A stretch of 34,133 nucleotides of DNA from Lachnospiraceae bacterium (GTDB lineage Bacteria; Bacillota; Clostridia; Lachnospirales; Lachnospiraceae), in contig JAKSSF010000028.1 in the NCBI GenBank assembly GCA_024403235.1, positions 1 to 34,133 on the forward strand, given 5' to 3'. The notes beneath the pieces were generated by a model. That model did not search any database. It was not told where the DNA came from and saw only the letters and a list, made by a program, of their open reading frames with translations. Positions 16,790 to 25,696 of this stretch are shown piece after piece. The position numbers were made by a program, and so were the translations under genes. The first letter of the stretch is position 1, and every line of letters begins with the position of its first letter.

Positions 16790-18034
16790 TTAAATATTAC
16801 TTCCTAAAATACATTTTCTGGCAAAAATCAACGCCTGGGCCGTGCTGACCTGACGGATTTTTTCCCGATTCCCATCAAACTGGAATTTTCGTACCATGGT
16901 CTGCCCCTTCACATATACCGCAACATATACCAAACCAACGGGTTTCTCTTCGCTGCCCCCATCCGGGCCTGCAATACCGGTTGTGGCAATGGTTACATCT
17001 GCACCGGTTAATTTAGCCACACCCTTTGCCATCTGTTTTGCCACCTGCTCTGATACTGCGCCAAATTCCTTCAAGGTATTACTTTTTACACCCAGCAAAC
17101 GACGTTTTGCTTTGTTGGAATAGGTAATCAATCCGGATTTATAGGTTTCTGATACACCGGGAACCCCAATTAAACGAGACGCTACCATACCACCGGTACA
17201 GGATTCTGCAGTAGAAATGGTAAGTCCTTCTTTTTTCAACATATCTACCAAAGCCTGCTCTAAAGTTACATTTTCGTCACAGGTATAGATATGATTGACG
17301 AAGCGCTTCTTCAATTCCTTTACCATCGGCTCTACCAATGCTTTAGCTTCCTTTTTGCTATCCGCTTTGGCTGTCACACGAATATGTACTTCACTGGTTT
17401 TAGCATAGGTGGCAATAGTAGGATTGGTCTGGGCATCAATCAAATCCCGAATCATGGTTTCTGCAATGGACTCCCCTACGCCACATATTTTTACCATTTC
17501 AGAGAAAATCACAGTAGGCTGTTTCTTTCTCAGATAAGGCACCATTTTATTCAAAAACATGGGCTTTAATTCATTGGGTGGACCAGGCAATAATAAAACT
17601 GCCTGCTCTCCTTTTTCCAAAATCAAGCCCGGTGCTGTACCATTATCATTGTCAATCACAATAGCACCTTCCGGAACCATGGCCTGTTTCCAGTTGTTCT
17701 CCGTTAAGGTTAACCCTCTTTTCTGAAAATACACTTCGATTCGTTCCTTGGAATGTGGATCCATCTGCAATTCTTTGCCTAACACCTTGGCTGCACATTC
17801 TTTGGTCAAATCATCCTGGGTGGGCCCTAAGCCACCACCTAAAATCAAAATATCAGAACGACCTAAAGCAGTTTCAATAGCTGCACATAACCGTTCCTCA
17901 TTATCTCCTACCACCGATTGATAATAGCAGGATAGTCCTAAACCGGCACACTCCTCTGCCAAAAAGGCAGCATTGGTATTTACAATATTTCCTAATAAAA
18001 TTTCAGTTCCAACAGAAATCAATTCTACAGTCAT
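16790..18034 (-). CDS. cinA: CinA family protein (MoCF domain plus nicotinamide-nucleotide amidohydrolase domain)
   Basis: A 414-residue protein. The N-terminal half is a molybdopterin-binding-like (MoCF) domain with SVGTEILLGNIVNTNA and LGGGLGPTQDD. The C-terminal CinA/PncC domain (from about 255) has ISTAESCTGGMVASRLIGVPG and TTGIAGPDGG. CinA proteins recycle NMN to nicotinate mononucleotide (PncC) and hydrolyse ADP-ribose-like compounds; the name comes from competence induction. It starts 1 base after the pgsA stop with AAGGA upstream, so it is translated from the same message. Its position before recA is conserved in Firmicutes, but here a terminator and a LexA promoter separate the two. 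Confidence 0.95.
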   Translation of the reverse strand: MTVELISVGTEILLGNIVNTNAAFLAEECAGLGLSCYYQSVVGDNEERLCAAIETALGRSDILILGGGLGPTQDDLTKECAAKVLGKELQMDPHSKERIEVYFQKRGLTLTENNWKQAMVPEGAIVIDNDNGTAPGLILEKGEQAVLLLPGPPNELKPMFLNKMVPYLRKKQPTVIFSEMVKICGVGESIAETMIRDLIDAQTNPTIATYAKTSEVHIRVTAKADSKKEAKALVEPMVKELKKRFVNHIYTCDENVTLEQALVDMLKKEGLTISTAESCTGGMVASRLIGVPGVSETYKSGLITYSNKAKRRLLGVKSNTLKEFGAVSEQVAKQMAKGVAKLTGADVTIATTGIAGPDGGSEEKPVGLVYVAVYVKGQTMVRKFQFDGNREKIRQVSTAQALIFARKCILGSNI

Positions 18035-18035
18035 A

Positions 18036-18572
18036 CTATTTTGTATCCTTCATTACATCTTTATTCTTCATCAAATAATCTACCAAAGAAACCACTGTAA
18101 GAACCAAAGCAATCCAGGTAACAATCAGATTGATCAGACTCAGTGCAGAGAGATTTGCAATCAAAAGGCAAATCATAATCATCTGGAAGGTGGTTTTGAA
18201 TTTTCCCCAATAACTGGCAGCAATGACAACACCGTTATCTGATGCAATTAAACGAAAACCGCTGATCACAAATTCTCGGCTAATAATGACGATAACCATC
18301 CAAGCCGGAAGCAGTCCCATTTCTACCAGGCAAATCATCGCAGCACTCACTAACAGTTTATCTGCCAGGGGATCCATAAATTTTCCAAAGTTTGTAACCA
18401 GATTATATTTTCTGGCAATTTTTCCATCCAACAAGTCCGTAAGGCTGGCTACAATAAAGATGCCCAATGCCACCCATTTTCCCCAGCTTGTCTGAGAAAA
18501 GCCTAATAAAATACATACAAACGGGATAATCAAAATCACACGAAATACAGTTAGTTTATTGGGTAAATTCAT
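18036..18572 (-). CDS. pgsA: CDP-diacylglycerol-glycerol-3-phosphate 3-phosphatidyltransferase
   Basis: A 178-residue membrane enzyme that commits CDP-diacylglycerol to phosphatidylglycerol synthesis. The CDP-alcohol phosphotransferase motif DG-x2-AR-x8-G-x3-D-x3-D is complete (DGKIARKY to GKFMDPLAD). About five to six hydrophobic segments are visible. Its ATG overlaps the rimO stop (ATGA), so translation is coupled. Confidence 0.95.
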   Translation of the reverse strand: MNLPNKLTVFRVILIIPFVCILLGFSQTSWGKWVALGIFIVASLTDLLDGKIARKYNLVTNFGKFMDPLADKLLVSAAMICLVEMGLLPAWMVIVIISREFVISGFRLIASDNGVVIAASYWGKFKTTFQMIMICLLIANLSALSLINLIVTWIALVLTVVSLVDYLMKNKDVMKDTK

Positions 18573-19894
18573 TCTACTACCTCTCCTATTAAATCATACT
18601 CATATGAGCCAATAATTTTCACTTGTACAAAGTCACCACTCATCAGGTTCCGGTCTGTATTGACAAAAACATAGCCATCCACATTAGGCGTATCCTTATA
18701 GCTTCTGCCAATGTAGGTGCCCTCTTCCGGCAGATACCCTTCGATCATAATCATCATGGTTTGACCTACCGTATTTTCCGCTTTTTCAAAGGCAATTTCC
18801 TGCTGTAATTCCATCAGTTCTGCCTGTCTGTCAAGCTTGATTTCTTCCGGAATCTGATTGTCCATTTCCGCTGCCACAGTATCCTCTTCCGGGGAATAGG
18901 GAAATACACCTAGTCGGTCAAATTCCATTTCATCCACAAAATCCATCAGGATTTCATGATCATATTCTGTTTCTCCCGGGAAGCCGGAAATCAAGGTGGT
19001 GCGAAGTGCAATATCCGGAATTTCTTTTCGCAGTTTCCCAATGATTTCTTGCAAATGGGCTCTGTTGGTCCATCGTCCCATGCGTTTCAAAATGTCGTCA
19101 GAAGCATGCTGAATAGGAATATCCAAATAATGGCAAACCTTTTCTTCTGTTTTGATTGCAGTAATCAGTTCCTCTGTGATTTCTTCCGGATAGCAATATA
19201 AAATACGAATCCAATACAAGCCTGCTATCTGATTTAGTGCATGAAGTAATTCCGGTAAACTCTTTTTCCCATACAGGTCTTTTCCATAAAGGGTGGTTTC
19301 CTGAGCTACCAAAATAATTTCCTTTACCCCACCGGCAACCAATGCTTTGGCTTCTTCCACCAAATCCTCCATGGGAACAGATCGGAAACTTCCTCTCACT
19401 TTAGGGATAATACAATAACTACAGCATTTGTCACAGCCTTCTGCTATTTTCAAATAGGCAAAGTGTCCACCTGTACTAAGGCTTCGTTTGGCCTGTACCC
19501 GGGGCATTCTGTTGCAGTCCATGACAAAATTTTCTTCTTTGCCTTCTAAGGTCTTCTCCACCGCGGTAACAATCTGGTCTATAGCTGTGGTCCCTAAAAT
19601 GGCATCTACCTCAGGGATTTCTTTTTGAATTTCCTCTTTGTAGCGTTGTGCCAGACAACCTGTCACAATCAGTGCCTTTAAGGAACCACTTTCTTTATAC
19701 TGAGCCATTTCCAAAATGGTATTAATGCTTTCTTCCTTGGCATCCCCAATAAAACAGCAGGTATTTACAATAATGATTTCTGCCTCTGTCTCATCATCCG
19801 TAAACTGATATCCCTTTTCCTGCAAAAGACCAATCATGGATTCAGAATCTACCGTATTTTTATCACAGCCTAAGGATATAAATAAAATCTTCAT
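18569..19894 (-). CDS. rimO: ribosomal protein S12 methylthiotransferase RimO
   Basis: A 441-residue radical SAM enzyme that adds a methylthio group to an Asp of ribosomal protein S12. The N-terminal UPF0004 domain provides cluster cysteines C10, C46 and C80. The radical SAM motif C154-x3-C158-x2-C161 lies in AEGCDKCCSYCIIP. A C-terminal TRAM domain ends the protein. The sequence SLGCDKNTVDSE is typical of RimO rather than MiaB. The start follows AGGAAAACAG, overlapping the tail of the rpoZ terminator, so expression probably relies on readthrough. Confidence 0.95.
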   Translation of the reverse strand: MKILFISLGCDKNTVDSESMIGLLQEKGYQFTDDETEAEIIIVNTCCFIGDAKEESINTILEMAQYKESGSLKALIVTGCLAQRYKEEIQKEIPEVDAILGTTAIDQIVTAVEKTLEGKEENFVMDCNRMPRVQAKRSLSTGGHFAYLKIAEGCDKCCSYCIIPKVRGSFRSVPMEDLVEEAKALVAGGVKEIILVAQETTLYGKDLYGKKSLPELLHALNQIAGLYWIRILYCYPEEITEELITAIKTEEKVCHYLDIPIQHASDDILKRMGRWTNRAHLQEIIGKLRKEIPDIALRTTLISGFPGETEYDHEILMDFVDEMEFDRLGVFPYSPEEDTVAAEMDNQIPEEIKLDRQAELMELQQEIAFEKAENTVGQTMMIMIEGYLPEEGTYIGRSYKDTPNVDGYVFVNTDRNLMSGDFVQVKIIGSYEYDLIGEVVE

Positions 19895-19907
19895 CTGTTT
19901 TCCTATA

Positions 19908-19932
19908 AGAAAAGCCCGAAAACAATCGGGCT
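19908..19932 (-). terminator. terminator between rpoZ and rimO
   Basis: AGCCCGA (19913-19919) pairs with TCGGGCT (19926-19932), loop of 6, followed by UUUUCUUAU on the minus strand. The weak U-tract suggests partial termination, reducing rimO-pgsA-cinA relative to gmk-rpoZ. Confidence 0.75.
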
Positions 19933-19940
19933 CATGGTTC

Positions 19941-20183
19941 TTATTCTTCCTCGTCTTCGCCGATTACTTTTAATTCGCCGGCATTTAATTCTTCCACCGC
20001 AATAGATAAAGGTTTTTCCTTATCCATTCCTTCTACCAAAGGTTCTTCTCCTGCAATAATCTGTCTTGCTCTTTTAGAAATAGCCATAACAACAGAATAA
20101 CGGCTATTTACCACTTTAGATTCTCCAGGTTCAACCTCACTGTTTACGACTTTCATTAAATCTGAATAAGATGGATGTAACAT
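19941..20183 (-). CDS. rpoZ: RNA polymerase omega subunit
   Basis: An 80-residue protein with the omega signature NSRYSVVMAISKRARQI at residues 26-42 and an acidic C-terminal tail. Omega helps fold and assemble the beta' subunit. The ATG overlaps the gmk stop by one base (TAATG), and the ribosome binding site AAAGGAG is inside the gmk 3' end. The gmk-rpoZ pairing is conserved across Firmicutes and supports the call for this short ORF. Confidence 0.93.
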   Translation of the reverse strand: MLHPSYSDLMKVVNSEVEPGESKVVNSRYSVVMAISKRARQIIAGEEPLVEGMDKEKPLSIAVEELNAGELKVIGEDEEE

Positions 20184-20818
20184 TATTTTTCTCCTTTCGA
20201 AATGGCTTTTAATTCCTCTTTCATTTGTGCTATAAATGCTTCATTATTAGAAGGTATTCTATGACAATTCTCTATAATGGAATGTATTTCTTCCATACAG
20301 GTATTCAAATCATCATTTACCACCATATAATCGTATTTTTCAATATACTCTGCTTCTTCTACGGCACGCTTCATTCTTTTTTCAATTATGTCCATAGTCT
20401 CTGTGCCACGGCCCACCAATCTATCTTTCAGAATGGCCGCAGACTTGGTAACAACAAACACCAGAACCGCTTCCGGATATTTTTCCTTCACCTTTAAGGC
20501 TCCCTGTAATTCAATCTCCAGAATTACATTTTTGCCCTGGCTTAGTTTTTCTTCCACATAGTCCATTGGCGTTCCATAATAATTCTCACAATACTGGGCA
20601 TATTCTATGAAGCCGTCTTGTTCTATTTTTTCCTCAAACTGTTTTGGCGTAGCGAAAAAATAATGCACGCCATCCACCTCCCCATCTCTGGGCTGTCTGG
20701 TGGTCATAGAAACAGACAAGGAATATTCCGGATAAGTATCCAACAGTTTTTTTACCAAGGTTCCTTTTCCGGCGCCGGAAAACCCGGACAAAATCAACAA
20801 AACACCTTTTGATTTCAT
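20183..20818 (-). CDS. gmk: guanylate kinase
   Basis: A 211-residue kinase converting GMP to GDP with ATP. The P-loop GFSGAGKGT is at 12-20, followed by the GMP-binding motifs TTRQPRDGEVDGVHYFF and EYAQYCENYYGTP, and VGRGTE in the lid region. GGGAG lies before the start. It is 12 bases after yicC and overlaps rpoZ. In many Firmicutes a short remA gene sits between yicC and gmk; here there is no room for it. Confidence 0.96.
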   Translation of the reverse strand: MKSKGVLLILSGFSGAGKGTLVKKLLDTYPEYSLSVSMTTRQPRDGEVDGVHYFFATPKQFEEKIEQDGFIEYAQYCENYYGTPMDYVEEKLSQGKNVILEIELQGALKVKEKYPEAVLVFVVTKSAAILKDRLVGRGTETMDIIEKRMKRAVEEAEYIEKYDYMVVNDDLNTCMEEIHSIIENCHRIPSNNEAFIAQMKEELKAISKGEK

Positions 20819-20830
20819 CTGTTTGCTCCC

Positions 20831-21709
20831 TTATTCGATATTTTGAATCTGCTCCCTTACCTTTTCAATCTCTGTTTTCAAGGTAATGGCGTGATTGGAA
20901 ATTTCCAAATCGTTGGCTTTGGAAAGGATAGTATTGGCTTCTCTGTTCATTTCCTGGGCAATAAAGTCCAGTTTTCTTCCCATGCTGCCGCCAGCCAATA
21001 GGGTTTCTTTGGTGGTTGTAATGTGACTTCTCAAACGGACAATTTCTTCATCCACACAAACCTTGTCCGCAAAAATAGTAACCTCTGTCAACAGTCTGGT
21101 TTCATCTACTTTGGTATCTTCCAAAAGCTCCTGTACCTTTGCAGTTAAGCGTTCTTTGTACTCTTTCAAAATCTGTGGAGAACGCTCCTCAATCAAATCA
21201 ACCACCTGCAGCATTTCATCCAACTTACCAATCAGATCGTCTCGCAGCTTCTCGCCTTCTTTAATACGAGTTTCTACAAAGCCCTCTGCTGCACCACGAA
21301 GTGCCTTTTCCAAAGATTTCCAAATACCCTCTTCATCGATTTCCATTTCTTCCATGGCAAATACTTCCGGATATCTGGAAAGGGAAGAAACGCGAATATC
21401 ATTATCTAAGGAAAAATCCTCAGCCATCTGGCATAAGTATTTGTAATACTCCCCTGCCAATTCCTTGTTATATTTAATATTCACATTGTTTTCGTTAAAA
21501 TCTTCGTAGGTGATAAAGATATCTACCTTACCACGCTGGATGTAATCCTTTAACAAAGTACGAATGGTTGCTTCAAAGAAATTCAGTTTCTTTGGCATCT
21601 TCAGATTCATGTCTAAGAATCTATGATTCACAGACTTCATCTCTACTGTAAATTTCCGATTCTCTTCGCTGATTTCACATCTGCCGAAGCCGGTCATACT
21701 CTTAATCAT
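20831..21709 (-). CDS. yicC: YicC/YloC family endoribonuclease
   Basis: A 292-residue protein with the YicC N-terminal motif MIKSMTGFGR and the conserved C-terminal block RKLDFIAQEMNREANTILSKA. E. coli YicC and Bacillus YloC have been reported as endoribonucleases. The ATG at 21709 has AAAGGGG 8 bases upstream; the open frame to 21790 covers the promoter and is not coding. It is the first gene of yicC-gmk-rpoZ-(rimO-pgsA-cinA). Confidence 0.93.
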   Translation of the reverse strand: MIKSMTGFGRCEISEENRKFTVEMKSVNHRFLDMNLKMPKKLNFFEATIRTLLKDYIQRGKVDIFITYEDFNENNVNIKYNKELAGEYYKYLCQMAEDFSLDNDIRVSSLSRYPEVFAMEEMEIDEEGIWKSLEKALRGAAEGFVETRIKEGEKLRDDLIGKLDEMLQVVDLIEERSPQILKEYKERLTAKVQELLEDTKVDETRLLTEVTIFADKVCVDEEIVRLRSHITTTKETLLAGGSMGRKLDFIAQEMNREANTILSKANDLEISNHAITLKTEIEKVREQIQNIE

Positions 21710-21757
21710 GTTGTAACCCCTTTTTATAAAATAAAATATATACCCACACTTCATTCT

Positions 21758-21786
21758 ATTATACTTTAAGGATGTAGGAGCGTCAA
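21758..21786 (-). promoter_or_regulatory. strong promoter for the yicC operon
   Basis: TTGACG (21786-21781), a 17-base spacer and TATAAT (21763-21758) on the minus strand, about 40 bases before the yicC ATG. Confidence 0.78.
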
Positions 21787-21864
21787 GCATTTTGGCTTTT
21801 TACAGCCTTTGCTCCCAAGGAGGTCTGGTCCTATTTTTACTTCTGTACCGCAGGATAGGAAATA

Positions 21865-21873
21865 TGATAGAAT
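21865..21873 (+). promoter_or_regulatory. extended -10 promoter for rqcH
   Basis: TG (21865-21866), one base, then TAGAAT (21868-21873). No good -35 is seen 17 bases upstream. The predicted start is about 35 bases before the ATG at 21915. Confidence 0.5.
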
Positions 21874-21914
21874 AGTTACAAAAAAAGAAAGTATCAACAG
21901 TAGGTTATAAAAAT

Positions 21915-23654
21915 ATGGCATTTGACGGCATTACTATCGCTGCATTGAAAGCAGAATTTATAGATACACTCTTAAACGGAAGAATATATAAAATTGCACA
22001 GCCGGAACCGGACGAATTGTTGCTCACCATCAAAAACAACAGCAACCAATATCGTCTGTTGCTCTCCGCCAGTGCTTCTCTTCCACTGGCATATTTGACA
22101 GAAGAAAACAAGCCCAGTCCATTGCAGGCTCCAGGATTTTGTATGCTTCTTCGTAAGCATATTCAAAACGGTCGTATTGTGGATATTGTACAGCCCTCTT
22201 TAGAGCGAATTCTGGAGTTTCATATTGAGCATTTGAATGAAATGGGAGATATTTGCAGAAAACGACTGATTGTGGAACTGATGGGAAAACACAGTAATAT
22301 TATTTTCTGTGATATGGACGGGAAGATTTTAGACAGCATTAAACACATTTCCGCTGCTGTCAGCTCTGTCAGAGAGGTTCTGCCCGGAAGACAATATTTC
22401 ATTCCGGAAACCACAGAAAAAGCCAACCCCTTAGAGGCTACCAAGGACTCTTTTCTTGCCCTTATTGGTTCCAAAAATATGGATAGTTTTAAGGCAATCT
22501 ATACCAGTTACACCGGAATCTCTCCCTTTATGGCCCATGAGCTGTGCTACCGAGCAGGGGGAGACTGTGATGGACCAATCAGCGGCCTTTCTAAGGATGC
22601 TTTAGAGCGACTGGCCAATGCCTTTCTGGATATATTTGCTGCTATGCAAAAGAAGGTATTTCAACCTACTATTTTATACGAAAACAATGTGCCTACGGAA
22701 TATAGCGTTTTTCCTGTTCGCTCCTATTCTGCCAACTGTCAGAAATCTGTAGAAACCGTTTCTCATCTTCTTTCCCAGTATTATGGGGAAAAGGAAATTT
22801 ATACCAGAATTAGACAGCGTTCCACTGATCTTCGAAAAATTGTGCAGACAGCTTTAGAACGAAATGTGAAAAAATATGACCTACAGTTAAAGCAAATGCA
22901 GGATACAAAAAAACGGGATACCTACAAGGTATATGGGGAACTACTCACTGCCTATGGCTATCAAATTCCTATGGGAGAAAAAAGCTGTACCGTAGAGAAC
23001 TATTATACCAATGAACCTATAACCATTCCATTAGATCCTACGCTTTCCGCTATTGATAATGGGAAAAAATATTTTGAACGATACAGTAAATTAAAACGAA
23101 CCTATGAAGCCTTATCTACTTTGACCATTCAGGTAAAGGAAGAAATTGAACATTTGGAATCTATCAGCAATGCTCTGGATATTGCCAAAAAGGAAGAAGA
23201 TCTGGTACAAATCAAAGAAGAATTGATGGATACGGGCTACATTAAAAGAAAAGGAAACCAGAAAAAACAACGGTTTACCAGCAAACCTTTCCATTATATC
23301 AGTAGTGATGGCTACCACATGTATGTGGGAAAAAATAATTATCAAAATGATGAATTGACCTTCCAATTTGCCAACGGCAATGACTGGTGGTTTCACGCCA
23401 AAGGAATGCCTGGGTCTCATGTGATTGTAAAATACCAAGGGGAAGAAATGCCGGATCGGGTATTTGAGGAAGCCGGGAAACTGGCAGCCTACTACTCCAA
23501 AGGTCGTGGACCACAAAAAATAGAAATCGATTATATTGAGAAAAAACATGTGAAAAAACCTTCCGGTGGAAAGCCGGGATTTGTGGTTTACTATACCAAC
23601 TATTCCCTGGTTTCTGATTCCGATATTACGGGGTTAAGACTGGAAGAGGATTAA
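21915..23654 (+). CDS. rqcH: NFACT protein RqcH (ribosome quality control; formerly fibronectin-binding protein)
   Basis: A 579-residue protein. The NFACT-N domain starts MAFDGITIAALKAE. Two helix-hairpin-helix/coiled-coil regions follow (about 270-430), then the NFACT-R domain with DGYHMYVGKNNYQND and DWWFHAKGMPGSHVI near residues 475-515. RqcH binds obstructed 50S subunits and recruits tRNA-Ala to add alanine tails that mark the nascent chain for degradation. The DR pair needed for tailing in B. subtilis (D97/R98) appears here as E97/R98 (SLERIL), a conservative change. The ribosome binding site is weak (TAGG). The CobW-like gene follows by 33 bases and is probably co-transcribed. Confidence 0.92.
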   Translation: MAFDGITIAALKAEFIDTLLNGRIYKIAQPEPDELLLTIKNNSNQYRLLLSASASLPLAYLTEENKPSPLQAPGFCMLLRKHIQNGRIVDIVQPSLERILEFHIEHLNEMGDICRKRLIVELMGKHSNIIFCDMDGKILDSIKHISAAVSSVREVLPGRQYFIPETTEKANPLEATKDSFLALIGSKNMDSFKAIYTSYTGISPFMAHELCYRAGGDCDGPISGLSKDALERLANAFLDIFAAMQKKVFQPTILYENNVPTEYSVFPVRSYSANCQKSVETVSHLLSQYYGEKEIYTRIRQRSTDLRKIVQTALERNVKKYDLQLKQMQDTKKRDTYKVYGELLTAYGYQIPMGEKSCTVENYYTNEPITIPLDPTLSAIDNGKKYFERYSKLKRTYEALSTLTIQVKEEIEHLESISNALDIAKKEEDLVQIKEELMDTGYIKRKGNQKKQRFTSKPFHYISSDGYHMYVGKNNYQNDELTFQFANGNDWWFHAKGMPGSHVIVKYQGEEMPDRVFEEAGKLAAYYSKGRGPQKIEIDYIEKKHVKKPSGGKPGFVVYYTNYSLVSDSDITGLRLEED

Positions 23655-23687
23655 TTAGTCTATTTAGGGAACGGAAGGCATAAACGG

Positions 23688-24644
23688 ATGACAAATCAAA
23701 CCATTCCAACCATATGTGTATACGGATTTTTGGGTAGTGGCAAAACTACCTATATTTTAGATTGCATCAAAAATGATTTTTTCTATAAAAGAGGAAAAAC
23801 CTTAATTATTGTTTTGGAAGAAGGGGAACTGGAGTATAATTTTTCTCTTCTATCCGAAAAGAATACAGCGCTACTCTATTATGAAGGTGGGGATTGGAAT
23901 CTATTTCTGGAAGAAGCCATTGCTCACCATGCCCCTGATCGGATTTATATAGAAATGAATGGCATGCAGTTGGATGCTTTTTCTTTGGATACGGACAGTC
24001 TTAAAATACAGTTTTCCATTGCATTCATCGACGGTTCCACTTTGTCTTTGTATTATCGCAATCTTCGCCAACAACTGCAGGATATGGTACAGCGCTCTCA
24101 ACAGATTATTTTTAATCGTTGCGAGCTAGATGCTTTAAAAGAATATGGCAATCTATTCAAAGTCATGAATGGAACCGCTTCTTACCTTTGGGAAGCCCCT
24201 ATGGGATACCACGAAAAAGCCTTTGGTATTTTAGTCCCTTTTAACCTGGAACAAAATTTACTGATTTTGGAAGATAAAGACATGGTTCCCTTTTTATTGG
24301 ATGCCAAGGAAGCTCCAGACCATTATGCAGGAAAAGAAATCCATTTTCTCTGTCAGGTGGCGGCTTACCCTTCTATCCCTATGGCAGGCAATTCTATGCC
24401 AAGCAAAGCACCGTCAGATGGAAGTTGCATGTGTAATGTAGGTCGAAAAATCATGACCTGTTGTGCACTAGACATGCAATTCTTATCTCTGCCCTGCTAT
24501 TTTTCAAAGAGTCTGCCCGTAATAGATAGTTGGATTTCCCTTGTAGCATGTGGGCGTCTGCAAAAAGACGCTTACGGACAATCCTACTTAGAATTGGAAG
24601 CTCAAAGTTTCTCTTCCGCTGCACCACCAAAAACGTTATGGTAA
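23688..24644 (+). CDS. CobW/G3E-like P-loop GTPase with Cys-rich C-terminal region
   Basis: A 318-residue protein. The P-loop VYGFLGSGKTTYI is at about residues 11-23, and YIEMNGM near 85-91 resembles the Walker B/E-x-x-G region of G3E GTPases. The guanine-specificity motif is altered: FNRCELD where NKxD is usual. The C-terminal third has a cysteine cluster (SCMCNVGRK, MTCCALD) and VACGRLQKD, resembling the TIGR03943-type domains found next to CobW proteins in Clostridia. G3E proteins deliver or insert metals; a role here is inference. It follows rqcH with GGAAGG upstream. I am sure of the P-loop family and unsure of function. Confidence 0.75.
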   Translation: MTNQTIPTICVYGFLGSGKTTYILDCIKNDFFYKRGKTLIIVLEEGELEYNFSLLSEKNTALLYYEGGDWNLFLEEAIAHHAPDRIYIEMNGMQLDAFSLDTDSLKIQFSIAFIDGSTLSLYYRNLRQQLQDMVQRSQQIIFNRCELDALKEYGNLFKVMNGTASYLWEAPMGYHEKAFGILVPFNLEQNLLILEDKDMVPFLLDAKEAPDHYAGKEIHFLCQVAAYPSIPMAGNSMPSKAPSDGSCMCNVGRKIMTCCALDMQFLSLPCYFSKSLPVIDSWISLVACGRLQKDAYGQSYLELEAQSFSSAAPPKTLW

Positions 24645-24681
24645 ACTATGTCTAACTATGATACACTGAAAGTAGTTTTAG

Positions 24682-24698
24682 AGCATTTTTCAAATGCT
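24682..24698. repeat. hairpin in the alcohol dehydrogenase leader
   Basis: AGCATTT (24682-24688) and AAATGCT (24692-24698) form a perfect 7-bp stem with a 3-base loop, between the CobW-like stop and the dehydrogenase start. It may be a weak terminator (followed by TTTC) or an operator. An extended -10-like TACACT lies at 24662-24667. Confidence 0.5.
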
Positions 24699-24739
24699 TT
24701 CACAATTTAAAAATACTTATGAAGAAAGGATGTTTCATT

Positions 24740-25672
24740 ATGAAAGGATGGGAATTTAATGGTACACATATTCCGCTAAAGGTTGTGGAAAAACCAGATC
24801 CACAGGTAAAACCCGGATATGTTGTACTGAAAACTTTAGCTGGTGGATTATGTCACTCAGATGTCAGTGCATTGGAACATGAAAGTTGGATGCCTTCCTT
24901 CAATGTACCTGTTATTATGGGACATGAAGTATGTGGCGAAATCGTAGAAATCGGAGAAGGTGTGGAAGGCTATGCAATCGGCGATGTTGTAGCTGTTTGT
25001 CCTTTACACGCAAAGGACGGCACTACTCCCGGTTATACCCGTGATGGTGGTTACGGTACTATGACTACTGCTCCTGTGGAACAGCTTGTAAAAGTACCTG
25101 CAGGCGTTTCTTATGCACAGGCTGCTGCCGCTACAGATGCAGGTGCAACTGCGTACCATGCTGTCGTTACCGTTGGTGAAATCAAAGCCGGTATGAAGGT
25201 TGGCGGTCTTGGCCAGATTGGTTGCCGTGTAGCCGTTGTAAAAGGCTGTGAAGTATATGTGGCTACCAGAAAGAAAGAAGCACAGGAACTTGCGTTATCC
25301 TTAGGTGCAAAAGAAGTAGCTTCCTCTATTACAGAATACGCAGACAAAAACTTAGATGTTATCATCGATTTTGCCGGCGGCGGAAAAACGACAGAAGATG
25401 CTATCTTAACCGTAAAACCTCATGGTCGTGTAGTTATCGTAGGTATGGCTGCAGATTATGCAAATATTAATACTATGTCTATGATTATGAAAGAAATTAC
25501 CTTTGTTGGTTCTCAGGGAAGCTTCCCTTCCGAACTTCTCGGGGTTATGGAAATGATGGCGGATGGTTCTTTGGATCCGGTATTAAATACCATTTCCTTT
25601 GACCAGATTGGAGAAGGTATTGATTTACTGACAGAAGGTAAAGTAAAAGGTCGTTTGGTTTGTGTATACTAA
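24740..25672 (+). CDS. zinc-type alcohol dehydrogenase with an apparently shortened Rossmann strand
   Basis: A 310-residue medium-chain dehydrogenase. Catalytic zinc ligands C38 (GGLCHSD) and H62-E63 (MGHEVCG) are present. The structural-zinc four-Cys loop is replaced by a short Cys-poor segment (VCPLHAKDGTTPG), as in a known subgroup. In the NAD(P) domain the sequence is GMKVGGLGQIGCR, whereas relatives usually read GMKVG-hydrophobic-G-hydrophobic-GGLGQ; about six residues of the first beta strand seem to be missing while GLGQIG remains. The start at 24740 has AGAAAGGA 9 bases upstream; an ATG at 24719 is too early. It is a single gene with a strong terminator. Substrate unknown; activity in doubt. 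Confidence 0.85.
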   Translation: MKGWEFNGTHIPLKVVEKPDPQVKPGYVVLKTLAGGLCHSDVSALEHESWMPSFNVPVIMGHEVCGEIVEIGEGVEGYAIGDVVAVCPLHAKDGTTPGYTRDGGYGTMTTAPVEQLVKVPAGVSYAQAAAATDAGATAYHAVVTVGEIKAGMKVGGLGQIGCRVAVVKGCEVYVATRKKEAQELALSLGAKEVASSITEYADKNLDVIIDFAGGGKTTEDAILTVKPHGRVVIVGMAADYANINTMSMIMKEITFVGSQGSFPSELLGVMEMMADGSLDPVLNTISFDQIGEGIDLLTEGKVKGRLVCVY

Positions 25673-25696
25673 TGCTTGTATCGTATTGAAAAGTTG

